From Solen grandis (taxonomy: Eukaryota > Mollusca > Bivalvia > Adapedonta > Solenidae), in assembly GCA_021229015.1 (NCBI GenBank), contig CM037781.1, positions 72,990,903-73,054,902 on the forward strand: a stretch of 64,000 nt of DNA, read 5' to 3'. Under the pieces are notes generated by a model. The model was given only the letters and a program-made list of their open reading frames with translations. It was not told the DNA's origin and searched no databases. Of this stretch, positions 12,916-23,286 are shown one piece after another. The position numbers and the translations under genes are program-made. Each line of letters opens with the position of its first letter. Position 1 is the stretch's first letter.

Positions 12916-13453
12916 TTTGTTAGTATTATGCTGACATTGATTTGAGCAACTATAGAACAAGAGAGTCACAACTTGTAATTTTTCTAATAGAATCTTTCCT
13001 GTAAATTAGGCATTTCACTAGGTTGTTTCGGGATGAATTTCCAGTGTTTCTTTTGGTCAAAATATTCTGAGAATATAGGAGGCATTCCCCACTGCGAATA
13101 TATATTTTTCCCCCCAATTTTTTCCCCACCATGATTATGACAGTTTACATACCATATTTGTTTGGTCGCAGTGTATTTTTTAAATGTTACATTCCCCAAG
13201 AAACTGTTCAAACATGTTATCATTATTTAACATCATTAATAAGAGTAAAATATAATAAAACGCCTACATTATACATAGAAAAATTCCCCTATTTTGCTAT
13301 TAGCTTGTTCGCACACTTTTTTTCCCCCTCCTATGGGCCCGGACCTCTTTCCCCCCAAATTGGAAAAAAAAAACCTGAATTCACACAGAGGCATATATGT
13401 TGTAGGTGCATTCGGATTGAGCTCTAACAACTGAACTATAAGATACTGGGACT

Positions 13454-13695
13454 TTAACCCTTTCCCTCATAGAGGACACCATGAAAAGACCTATGCGAAC
13501 AGCATAAAACCAGATCAGCCTGCGAGTGACTCGCAGGCTGATCAGGTTTTATGCTGTTCACTGCTCCTCAGTGGTCTGGAAATGAGGACTTTATAATTAA
13601 ATTTGGTAAGGTTTAACTGTGGTTTTCTGCAGATCAGGCTTTATGTGGTACCTATTGAGTGCGTCAAAATGAGTCTATATGAGATAACGGGTTAA
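13454..13695 (+). mobile_element. piggyBac-like hairpin MITE, copy 1
   Basis: Ends TTAACCCTTTCCCTCATAG and, degraded on the right, 'gagataacgggttaa'. The internal 67-nt hairpin is at about 13498-13564. TTAA ends followed by CCC are the piggyBac signature. No transposase is present. Confidence 0.88.
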
Positions 13696-14184
13696 ACTTG
13701 TGACATCTATCTAGGTTGTTATCAAACACACCGACTCATGTACCTGTATACATGCTGTAATATCTCTATCATATGTCATGTAGTATGAAAAGTTAAAAAA
13801 GTTAAACATAACTTTTTTTAAGACCGGTTAAGATTCTAAAAGTATGGATGCTGCATATTTACATACGGTTGGATGGCACTATGCAATGTACAGTATTGAC
13901 CACATGGATCTGTGAAACCATTTTAAAGTGTGGGAGAGGAAGATAGTACTTGCATGAGACTCTAGAGTGAAGATGAAGCATGTTGTGTTCCGACCGCATG
14001 CATTCCTCAGGTATGAACAGCTCAAGTAGGCTGTGCCACTATGTAATACTTGGGCTTAATGAATTAACTCAGGGAAGTTAAAAGGATCACAGGTTTGTGC
14101 CTCCTGGCTGTGTCTTAGTGTGAAATTACTGGTGTGAGTCATAGGTTGGGAGAATAACTGAACTGTTTTGTTTTATTCAGCTAT

Positions 14185-14371
14185 TTACCTCATGAATAAT
14201 CATGCACAAATTCATGGCTTGATGAATATAAATTTACTGAGGGTCAAAAAGTATTTGAAACCAGATTTTTCTTTTCTGTACAGACTGTATAGAATCTGAG
14301 CTACAAGCAAACAGGGAAGACCCGGATCAGACAACCTCAGAGACCCAGGTCTGCTCTGATATAAAGGTGTC
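14185..14371 (+). repeat. dispersed repeat family X, copy 1 (next to MITE copy 2)
   Basis: Starts 'acctcatgaataatcatg' and includes 'gtacagactgtatagaatctgagc' and 'ggtctgctctgatat'. The same order of motifs occurs at 34535-34690 and 41502-41678. The family is unidentified. Confidence 0.55.
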
Positions 14372-14614
14372 TTGAACCCTTTCCCTCATAGAGGACACCA
14401 TGAAAAGACCTATGCGAACAGCATAAAACCAGATCAGCCTGCGAGTAACTTGCAGGCTGATCAGGTTTTATGCTGTTCGCTGCTCCTCAGTGGTCTGGAA
14501 ATGAGGATTTTATAATTAAATTTGGTATGGTTTAACTGTGGTTTTCTGCAGATCAGGCTTTATGTGGTACCTATTGAGTGCGTCAAAATGAGTCTATATG
14601 AGGGAAAGGGTTAA
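14372..14614 (+). mobile_element. piggyBac-like hairpin MITE, copy 2
   Basis: The left target is mutated (ttgaaccc) and the right end AGGGAAAGGGTTAA is intact. It carries the conserved hairpin and is followed by a second short piece of the right end ('gagtctatatgtggcaaaagggttga', to about 14640). Confidence 0.88.
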
Positions 14615-14649
14615 TGAGTCTATATGTGGCAAAAGGGTTGAACTTGTTT

Positions 14650-14860
14650 CTATGCAAGCTAATTAGTTATAAGGTTCTTACAGCTGACCCCTCTGACCCT
14701 TTTGATAGTTCCTGGGTTGATCCAGTACTTTATGATTGTCCCAAGCAGGATTGAACTTGAAGCTTTTGGAAAGGCAGAGGTGTCAGTGATCTTTACCACT
14801 GGACCTAGCACCTTAAGTGGAATTGAGACAGTAGAGACCATTCTGTCAGGTGTTACATGT
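14650..14860 (-). mobile_element. degenerate tRNA-derived SINE
   Basis: Read on the - strand it starts GGTGCTAGGTCCAGTGGTAA and has a B-box-like AAGTTCAATCC, with a 'gtaagaacct' end resembling the SINEs at 45.1 and 46.5 kb. It is diverged and its boundaries are approximate. Confidence 0.5.
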
Positions 14861-15157
14861 GTTACATGATTTGACATCTGATTGAAAATCATGAAGTTTA
14901 ATCAAATATGATTTTATTTCATTTTCTTTGTTGTTTCATACATTATGGTTACAGATAGATTGGACTCCTATCTTTTTGTTATTTCAAGTACTGGTTTCTT
15001 AAAATACCTGGCAGGTATTTATATGTATGTCCCAATTTTCTTCCTGTTACAAAAATACCTGTCACACAAGATTTTTTTATCTTCAATTTTCATATTAAAA
15101 CTTGGTCATATTCTCCTTAAACAAAGGTCGTAAGGGTAATATTTAGTGCAGTGTAAA

Positions 15158-15919
15158 CAGGGTTGCCACATACCTTGAAAAGTCAGGGAAAAATGATTTT
15201 TTTTCAAGGTCAGTGAATTGTCAGGGAATTTTGAAAAATGGTCAGTGAAAAAATACATTTTAGAAAAGTCAGGGAAAAGTCAGGGAAAAATGAAAGTCTG
15301 AGTTGATGTTTTGAATTTTTCAGTGGCTATGGCAGTCTTCAAACAGTATTTATAAGTATTACTTTCAAACATTGATTATTTAATAATATAAAAACATTCC
15401 TAAGCATGAAACCTTAAAAGGTTTGGGATGTTAGACTGATAGGTTAAGTCAACTCACTGAGATTTTATTGTGCACACTGTTTATCAGAGTTATTTTTGTT
15501 GAGTTAAATGTTTTAACATTAGAGGTGTATGACATGACTGTATGTACATGTATAATCATGATGATTTTAAATGCTTTTGTGACCATTTATGTTGATATAG
15601 TGTCCATAGCTTACATGTACATGTTGCTTAATGTGTAAGATTGACTGAAGTATTACTACCTTGTAAAAAAATCATTTAATAGTATCTGCACTATTATCAC
15701 TGACTAATATAACCATGAAAAGGAATTCTGATTTATTTGAAATTTGTTAAGGTTATTATTCTAAAACAATAAAAATGTAGATGGGAGGATTGGACGGCTG
15801 AAGGGGAGGAGGAGGCCGAAAAATTGTGGTTGTATTGGTCAGTGAAAAGTAGGGCTGAGTCAGGGAAAAGTCAGGGAATAGTCAGGGAATTTTATTTCTT
15901 CAGCTCTGTGGCAACCCTG
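15158..15919. mobile_element. inverted-repeat element with CAGGGTTGCCACA ends
   Basis: The left end CAGGGTTGCCACA and right end TGTGGCAACCCTG are exact inverted repeats. The interior has many 'gtcagggaa' sub-repeats near both ends and no transposase. The ends look hAT-like, but no matching 8-bp duplication was seen. Confidence 0.7.
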
Positions 15920-16526
15920 GTAAAGGCTAAAACATAAGCAACTTATAGTCCTGTATGGTCAGATTTTCCTAATATCCTTAGTTCTTTTCACAGACATAGA
16001 AGACAGAGAATAATGGAAAGAGATAGAGAGAAAACTTCTTAACTTTGTGCCAGTAAATTTACCAGACCAACTGCCGGGGAAGACCTTATCAGAGTCAGAA
16101 AAAGGAAATTAAATCACCAATGTTTTTTACTTTTTGATAATTGGCAGTGAAGGGTTTTCTTGTATCTGATTTGGAAGTTGGCATCCTCCTCTCCCCTGGT
16201 CTGTCAGCGTGATGTAAGCCTGGATTACAATGATAATGATCACCGAGCCTGCCAGACCATGTCAGACATCAACACAGAGACCCAGTATCAATGCCCTCTC
16301 GGTTACTGTTCTCTCACACTATCCAGTGTGAAGGTGTAGGGAGACCTTCCTGTTTGTTACCCTGGTGGGGATGTGAAGGGCCTGTAAGTGTATACTGGAC
16401 TGTGAGACTGATTGTTTTCTAAACATGTCAGACTTCCTGGTCGTCTTGTTTTGATATATCATCTCTCTGTGCCCTTGTTCTCTTTCTTTCCCTTCTAATG
16501 TTTTCTCTTTATCTTACTCTTTTTCT

Positions 16527-16556
16527 CCCCCCCCCTCTCTCTCTCTCTCTCTCTCT
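16527..16556. repeat. polypyrimidine C/CT run
   Basis: A C run passes into (CT)n. This is a simple-sequence microsatellite. Confidence 0.9.
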
Positions 16557-17250
16557 TTATAATGTTTTTGTTCCTTCTCTACCCACATCTGTAAAATCAT
16601 ATACAATGACTCCAATAACTAGTAAACTAGTATAAGTGTTGTTAACTAGCTCCAGGGACAGATTTTATCATCCCAGTACTGGGAGTGTTTACCTGTTTAA
16701 CACATGAGTAATACTTCATGATGCAGCAGTAACAAGCATTCATGATTGTATGACTATTCTAAAAGGAAGAACTTTACCAAGCAAGGCCTCCACCAGAAAT
16801 CACTTACCCTGGACTAGGAGGATTGCATGTGTATAGGTTTGTGGTCTAAATCCAGGACTGCCTTCCACCCACAAACAAATGATTAAATATAACTATAATT
16901 GGCATATGCTTGCAACCCCTCTTGAAGGGTCAAGGTCAGACTTTATTCAGAGTACAAATTAAGAATCCTGTGTATCCAGCTCTCTTCTGCTAGCAGTCAG
17001 ATTAGACTTCAAGTCACCTTCAATTAAAACTTCAAGTGGGGGCAATATAGGAATACTGCACCACAGTACAAAGTCTACATCTCATTATGTTGCATCCTGG
17101 CCTGATTTACAAAAAATAAATATTGTGTTAAGTCATTGAGCTTGCACTTTTATTGCACTCTATTACAGTTAAGCAGTACATCTTTCTAACTGAAAATCTT
17201 TAAAGAATTAAGGCTCCTATTAACAGAATTTGTTTTTATGTTTTAAGAAG

Positions 17251-17411
17251 TTAAGGTAAAGTCCCTGTAATCGTTTCGCTACATTTTGGACCTCATGGTC
17301 TTTCACAGAGATAACCAAGGTTTCCTAATGTTTCATTAGGTACCTTGGTTATCTTGGTAGAGGTTAGGTGGTCCAAGATGGAATGGAAGCATTACAGGGA
17401 CTTTACCTTAA
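17251..17411. mobile_element. 161-bp foldback element with TTAA ends
   Basis: The ends TTAAGGTAAAGTCCCTGTAAT and ATTACAGGGACTTTACCTTAA are exact inverted repeats. A second inner inverted repeat, 'ataaccaaggtttcctaatg' against 'cattaggtaccttggttat', lies at about 17311-17354. The whole element could fold into a nested hairpin. Confidence 0.75.
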
Positions 17412-17788
17412 ATCAAACATTTTTCAGCACCCCTGCCTACCAAATGTACTTTTAAGCATTGAATAGTATAGCAGCATATTAATCACCAACTGTAATAGCT
17501 CTAGTGTTGGAACATGGTATATTCTGTCTTATTTCAGTCCAGCATGGAGAAGTCTCCTTATTTGATAGTTCTCCTTAATAAACCCCTTATATCTCACTTT
17601 ATTTATTGGGACCTAAAATTTCTTGTTGCTGGGCCTGATTTTATTAACACGTGAAAATAATTCAACAGATTTTTATTTATCAAAAATGTAACTCTAGAAT
17701 AGTTCTGATTTATTGTAGTCAAAGGAAAGGTTAATATTAATTAAGAGCAGTCAAATATGATACTGCTTAACATAGTTAATAAAGGCCC

Positions 17789-17978
17789 TTAACCCTTTCC
17801 CTCATAGAGGACACCATGAAAAGACCTATGCGAACAGTATAAAACCAGATCAGCCTGCGAGTAACTCACAGGCTGATCAGGTTTTATGCTGTTTGCTGCT
17901 CCTAAGTGGTCTGGAAATGAGGATTTTGTAAATAAATTGGTAATGTTTAACTGTGGTTTTCTGCAGATCAGGCTTTAT
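17789..17978 (+). mobile_element. piggyBac-like hairpin MITE, copy 3, cut by assembly gap
   Basis: Left end TTAACCCTTTCCCTCATAG plus the hairpin (with a 'ctcaca' variant). The right third is lost in the run of N that starts at 17979. Confidence 0.85.
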
Positions 17979-18078
17979 NNNNNNNNNNNNNNNNNNNNNN
18001 NNNNNNNNNNNNNNNNNNNNNNNNNNNNNNNNNNNNNNNNNNNNNNNNNNNNNNNNNNNNNNNNNNNNNNNNNNNNNN
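17979..18078. other. assembly gap, 100 N
   Basis: Exactly 100 N, the usual placeholder for a gap of unknown size. The gap falls inside a MITE copy, probably because hairpins and repeats broke the assembly. Confidence 0.98.
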
Positions 18079-20222
18079 TTTGTAATGTTTGCTCTGGCCT
18101 TTAAAATCATGTGTCTGAACCTAGTGCATGTCCAATAGATTTTTCGCCACATGAATTACAGCTCATGTTTTGGTAATGTGGTATTAAATTTGTGATGAGA
18201 CCGACATTACTTCAGAATAATATTAGTCTGATGCAGATCTTCTCATTAAGGTACCAGAGTATATATAAATGAATGGACAGTTTTCTAAAAGCCAGGCACA
18301 TAATCTCGGGACCCAAAAATACGTAAAAGTAGGATGTAAATGTATACATGTGTTGATTGACAAGTTATTGAAGTTCTGCTGATGTTTTATTGTGAAAGCG
18401 TAATTGTGAAATTAATATTTCTTTTTATAACGTAAAACTTTTGAAGAATTAATTTGTGGAAAAGTAAGTCACTAGCTGTATCATAAGCTCGTATCTGAAC
18501 AGGATCTATAAAGAAGAAAGGAGACCACAAATTTATATATATATTTTTTTCTCAAATCTTATACCCCTTTCAGCTGCCTTTCAGTTTGCTATATCTGTGT
18601 GCATGACTGTGTAGTTTCAGTTTGTTTGTGAACTTACCTCTTTAGTTTTCATTGCATCAAATGCCTATTATTTATGATTTTCATTTTATATTATAAACGC
18701 CTATCTTATAACCTGCTGCCTGTACACATTCATTTATCTAATTTTAATTTTTTAAGAGAGGATCGAATTATTCTATTCTGCGAACTCAACATTGTTTCTA
18801 CATTTATGATTATAATATACAATATATGTAATATAAACATTTAATGATAGACAAAAGAGGAGAAAAAAATAATAAAGAGAAATATCGAAGTGTTTAAAAT
18901 CCGTGTATATATACCGTCATTTCAAATTCCTTTTTTTTCCCCTATGCTAAGCAAAAATCAAAGGACTGGAAGTCCAAATATTGCTTAAGCATAAGCTGTA
19001 AGTCAAGTGGCTTGTAATTTGAAACTTTTATAGATTGTTCACATCAAATATAGTTAATATATCCTTTTACTACGAGAGCCGTATATTGTTTATTTCATGA
19101 GACATACACAAGGACATATCACATGCCAGAGAGGCGTGAACTGAGCACTGCACATCATGTTTAGCGAATTTACGGTGCTTACGTCACACAATTTTATTCA
19201 CGTTACTTACCGGTATTTTGCTTCATTGATATTGTTAACCCGCTTCTAAACACGTCGTTGCAGAGTAATTATTCGTTGTGTACCATGACGAATTCTATAA
19301 TAAAAAAGGAGATTTTTGTGCATTTTATTCATGTAAGATTTGTATAAAATGAATGTTGCTCGCCTTAACAGGAGTTCGTCATGCAAGCATGTTTATCTTT
19401 TGTATAACAGAAGGTTATTAAATTTTGGAAACCGGTATTGAATTCCTACTACCAGTGGTGATATGTTTTCATCAAAACAAAACAAAAATTCGTTCATCAT
19501 TTCTCAATTTCAAGCATGGAAATCATAAAAAAACGAAGACGGGGACATTACAGTTGTTCGATCTTTTCAATTTCTAACACGAAGAAACGAAAAACACGCC
19601 ACAAATCAATTTTCGTTTTTCAAAAAAAAAAAAAAAAAAAAAGAAATAAAAATCACCATTTTCAAAAAGAAAATGAAAACAGTTACCATTTTCGGAATTA
19701 ACAATGACACACACACCTGCAAAAAAGGTCCTTTTCCTTTTTTTCGTTCTTTAATTCTAAACACGAAAAACAAAAACCGAATATTTTTTTCTGTTTTCTT
19801 AGGAGTAATATAATAATATAAGAAGATATTAATATAGATATATAGAAAGGTCCGGGTTAAGTTGGATTTCAGCGAAAATCCTATTAATTTTAAGTATTAA
19901 CAACGTTGTGCGAGTCGCTAGGGTTGGCTAAAAGAATATAATAAAAGAATGTTCAAGTCAGATCATATCCATTTTCTAGATATGCAGAACTACTTTGAAA
20001 TAATCAAGTGTCACGAATTTAGGAGAGGTCGGATACATCCGGATAGCAGGATGCAAAGTACTGACCATATTCAACATTTTACCATGGCTAATCTATCCGT
20101 AATGTATCCGTTATAAATACGTAACAGTTCGAAAAAGATAGTAATCAGTTCTTAAAACATAGAAATGGCCCGGAAGACCATCACAGTAGTAAAAATACGA
20201 TTCTTTAAAAGGTTTATGCTAT
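18079..20222. other. AT-rich stretch, nothing recognised
   Basis: No exon, RNA gene or clear repeat boundary was seen. The A-rich and poly-A tracts around 19620-19660 produce a lysine-rich spurious frame. Confidence 0.5.
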
Positions 20223-21068
20223 CTTCACATACACGGATTTTTCTTACGAATCCTTACGTATGGCACAAATCGTAAAAGTACACGAATCATTACGATTTGG
20301 CCACTTTTATGAGCGATTTAAGAGTGGTTACGAGTAATTACGAGCCATTTACGGTTTATTACGAGTTATTACGATGTATTTACGGCAAACATCTACGATT
20401 TGTTCCGAGTAACCACGGATAAATACGAGCAAGTTACGACATTTTACGGGCTTTTTATGGATTGTTACGAGTATATTACGGAATGTTACGTTTCATCTAC
20501 GCTTTTACGTGTAAATTACGACCTGTTAACGTGTTGTTACGAATAGTTGCGAGTTAGTTACGAGTGTTTGCGAGTCCTTATGTTTTTTGCAAAAAAATGT
20601 GCAATTCTCTATGTATCATCATTCGACAACTGACATCCAGCAAGACAACATGGCATATGAGAGAAACAGATTGCAGTTATATCAACGATTTCTACAATTG
20701 CTCCTTCCACTAGCTCAGAGGGAAGAGGAAGATGCCCAGCAGCAAATCGTAAAACAAATTGTTAACGAGACATTTACGGATTCTTGCGAGTAGTTTACGG
20801 AGGGTTACGTGTTGTTACGACCGGTTTACGATACTTACGGATTGTTACAAGTTATTTACGAGTTCTTTACGGAAAATGTAATCCGTGAACAATCGCAAGA
20901 AAATTTTTGACATGTCAAAAAATTTGCCTCTCTTCTCACGGATCCTCACGATTGTCTACGAGTTGTGACGAGTTATTAACAGATACCAACGAGCTATTTA
21001 CGGATGCTTGCGATTGACTACGAGTTGGCAATCCGTAAGGACTCGTAAGAAAATCCGTGTATGTGAAG
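20223..21068. mobile_element. inverted-repeat element made of phased TTACG motifs
   Basis: The ends CTTCACATACACGGATTTTT (20223) and, reverse-complemented from 21068, CTTCACATACACGGATTTTC continue inward as near-exact inverted repeats through 'cttacga(a/g)tccttacg'. Both arms are packed with TTACGA, TTACGG and TACGAG motifs, commonly 10-11 bp apart. The centre (about 20585-20765) lacks the motif and has an open frame (20587-20793) including MAYERNRLQLYQRF and LAQREEEDAQQQI. This may be captured coding sequence; no function is claimed. No transposase motif was seen. Confidence 0.7.
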
Positions 21069-22691
21069 GGGGTATTAGTAACGTTATTTTTACGATTGCA
21101 TTAAAGATTTATATCTGCAAAACTCCCCCCATCCGGAACAAAGCTGTGAAACCAGGCCCCGAAGTTATAAAACAATTTCCAGCTCAACTCAATTTGAGAC
21201 TGAACTTGGTTTGCTTATTTTATATATATCAAAACAAACTGAGTAACTTTGATAGTGAATTTGTGTAAATTGTAGTAGGGGCTAATTGTGGAACAGAGAA
21301 AGTATAGCAAAATTTGAACAACTTAACTGACTAGTACAATTAAACTTTGAGCACAAACTCGCGTTGACCACGAAAAATATTTATAACCTTGGGGCCAGAA
21401 CTCCTCGGCAAGCTCATCCAGGCCATAGACATGTTCTGTGCGTGACTACGACATTCTTCCCAGGGTGGTTTGCATGCAGTCGTAAAAAAGAAAATCGGTT
21501 GTTGTTACAGGACCTGTATTCTCGATCCACTTAATTAGTGTTGTATAAAAATATGCTGCGAGTATTCGCCAGATTCGCTATTCTTTGTATATTCTTGCAA
21601 TTTCAGGGTATCTTCATTATTTACTTGATTGATTTTACACTATTTAAAAAAAAACCAACACCTGTTACTGTACAAACAATGAATACGTCAATATTGTATA
21701 AACGCTAAGATTGACTAACGTTCTATATATTCCAAAACCTCGTAGAATTGATGGAAATGTTTAGAAATAAAAATCAGAGATGTGAATACCTAAAGGGGTT
21801 TAATGTACCTCCGCGTAAAAATGAATTTAAGTTAAATATTTATTCTCCTTATTAATTGGTTTTATTTAACATATTATTCAGGGTCTCACTAATTATTAAT
21901 TTATAAAAAAAAAAGAATTTTAAAATGTTTTTTTAACGGACTAAGGATAATAAAATAAAATAAATACATGTATACTACACAGTGTACTTTGAGATGTGTG
22001 TCTTGTATTGGGTAATTAAATACTTATAGCTGCAATGGCAAATAAATAATCAATATTCTTCCTAGATATATAGACCCCGGATAAACGAATACAGCATGCG
22101 AAACATCAAATCTATTAGAAAAACGCATTTGAAAAAGTTCAAAGGGTCTGGAAATGCAATCATCAAACTCTAAACAATATGAAAATTCATTCTTTGTGGA
22201 CATTGTGATTCACTGGATTCATCATGCTGGCTCTGTTGAAGCATTCAAAAATGCCTTAAAGTGCCACCGCCAATAGTGCGGAACTCTCCTTCCGTTGTGT
22301 AAAACCCAGTATTGGGATCTACAACGTTTCAGATTCAGCATGTACCGCGCACTGGCGAAGATCAATTCGTTCACCCCTCTCGAGTGGGATTTCTGTTCTA
22401 CAATATCACAATACACAGCCTTCGTACACAGCCGTTAATGTTTACCGAATCACAAAATTGAGATTAGGTCATGTACACGCTTATGTGATCAGTAAAATTT
22501 TGTAATACCAAGATGTTTTTAATATAAAAAGTTATATTGCTATGATCTGATTCAAATAGGTGACTATTTTATCGGTTTTTATTTAATATTAATAAAAGAC
22601 CCTATATCTAAATATACACCATGCGATCGTGAAACCCGCTGTAATGTTAAGTCAGTGTTGCTACATAAACATATCTGCACACTATAACGGT
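21069..22691. other. AT-rich stretch, nothing recognised
   Basis: No gene or clear repeat was identified. The proximal promoter of the U2 gene would be expected near 22630-22640, but I could not point to a conserved snRNA proximal sequence element. Confidence 0.45.
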
Positions 22692-22880
22692 ATCGCTTCT
22701 CGGCCTTTTGGCTAAGATCAAAGTGTAGTATCTGTTCTTATCAGCTTAATATCTGATACGTCCCCCATTGGGGGACCTCGATATTAAACTGATTTTTGGA
22801 CATAGGTGAGATGTCAGGGGCTTGCTCCGCTCTCGCCACGGGTTGGCCCGGTATTGCAGTACCTCCGGGATCGGCCCACT
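22692..22880 (+). ncRNA. U2 spliceosomal snRNA gene
   Basis: U2 snRNA pairs with the intron branch point as part of the U2 snRNP. The sequence begins ATCGCTTCTCGGCCTTTTGG and has the branch-point-recognition GTAGTATCTG, the stem-loop IIa region TTAATATCTGATACG, the Sm site ATTTTTGG and the 3' stem segment GGTATTGCAGTACCTCC. The length (~189 nt) is normal for U2. Differences from the vertebrate consensus include a C in 'tatcagCttaat' and a fully paired stem IIb (GTCCCCCATTGGGGGAC). All functional motifs are intact, so it may be active, but U2 pseudogenes are common and no promoter element was identified. It lies on the same strand as the UNC80-like gene, 406 bp before the first visible exon. 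The exact 3' end is uncertain by a few bases. Confidence 0.93.
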
Positions 22881-23286
22881 TCCCCTTAGGGGGATAAAAT
22901 ACAAATTAATGTAAGATAAAGATTTTTGTTGTGTATGAACAAAAATATTACACAGATCTTTACACGAATGATAATAATAACAAAAGGAAGAAAACAATTC
23001 ATGAAATAATGTCATATAAAGTAATAATTGATTTCAATTTTCAGAATTTTACTAATTTGAGCAAAATTTATATTAAAAAAAAAGTTCTCTTAAATGTATA
23101 AAATCAAACAAAAAAAGGTTTCCATTTTTTTTTAATTAAAATTCTAACTGTGTGTAAATCAATTTAAATAATAATAAAAAAGAATATTAACATCCACATT
23201 GATAAATGTATTAGAAATAACGAGAAATAAAGATAATAATTTAATCTTAAATTAATTAGATAATAATAAACAAATTATATCTCCAG

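Noticed and set aside
17877..18152. Reading frames across the N run
   Set aside because: They are artefacts of the assembly gap.
19516..19701. Lysine-rich open frame
   Set aside because: Driven by A-rich low-complexity sequence; no splice or family evidence.
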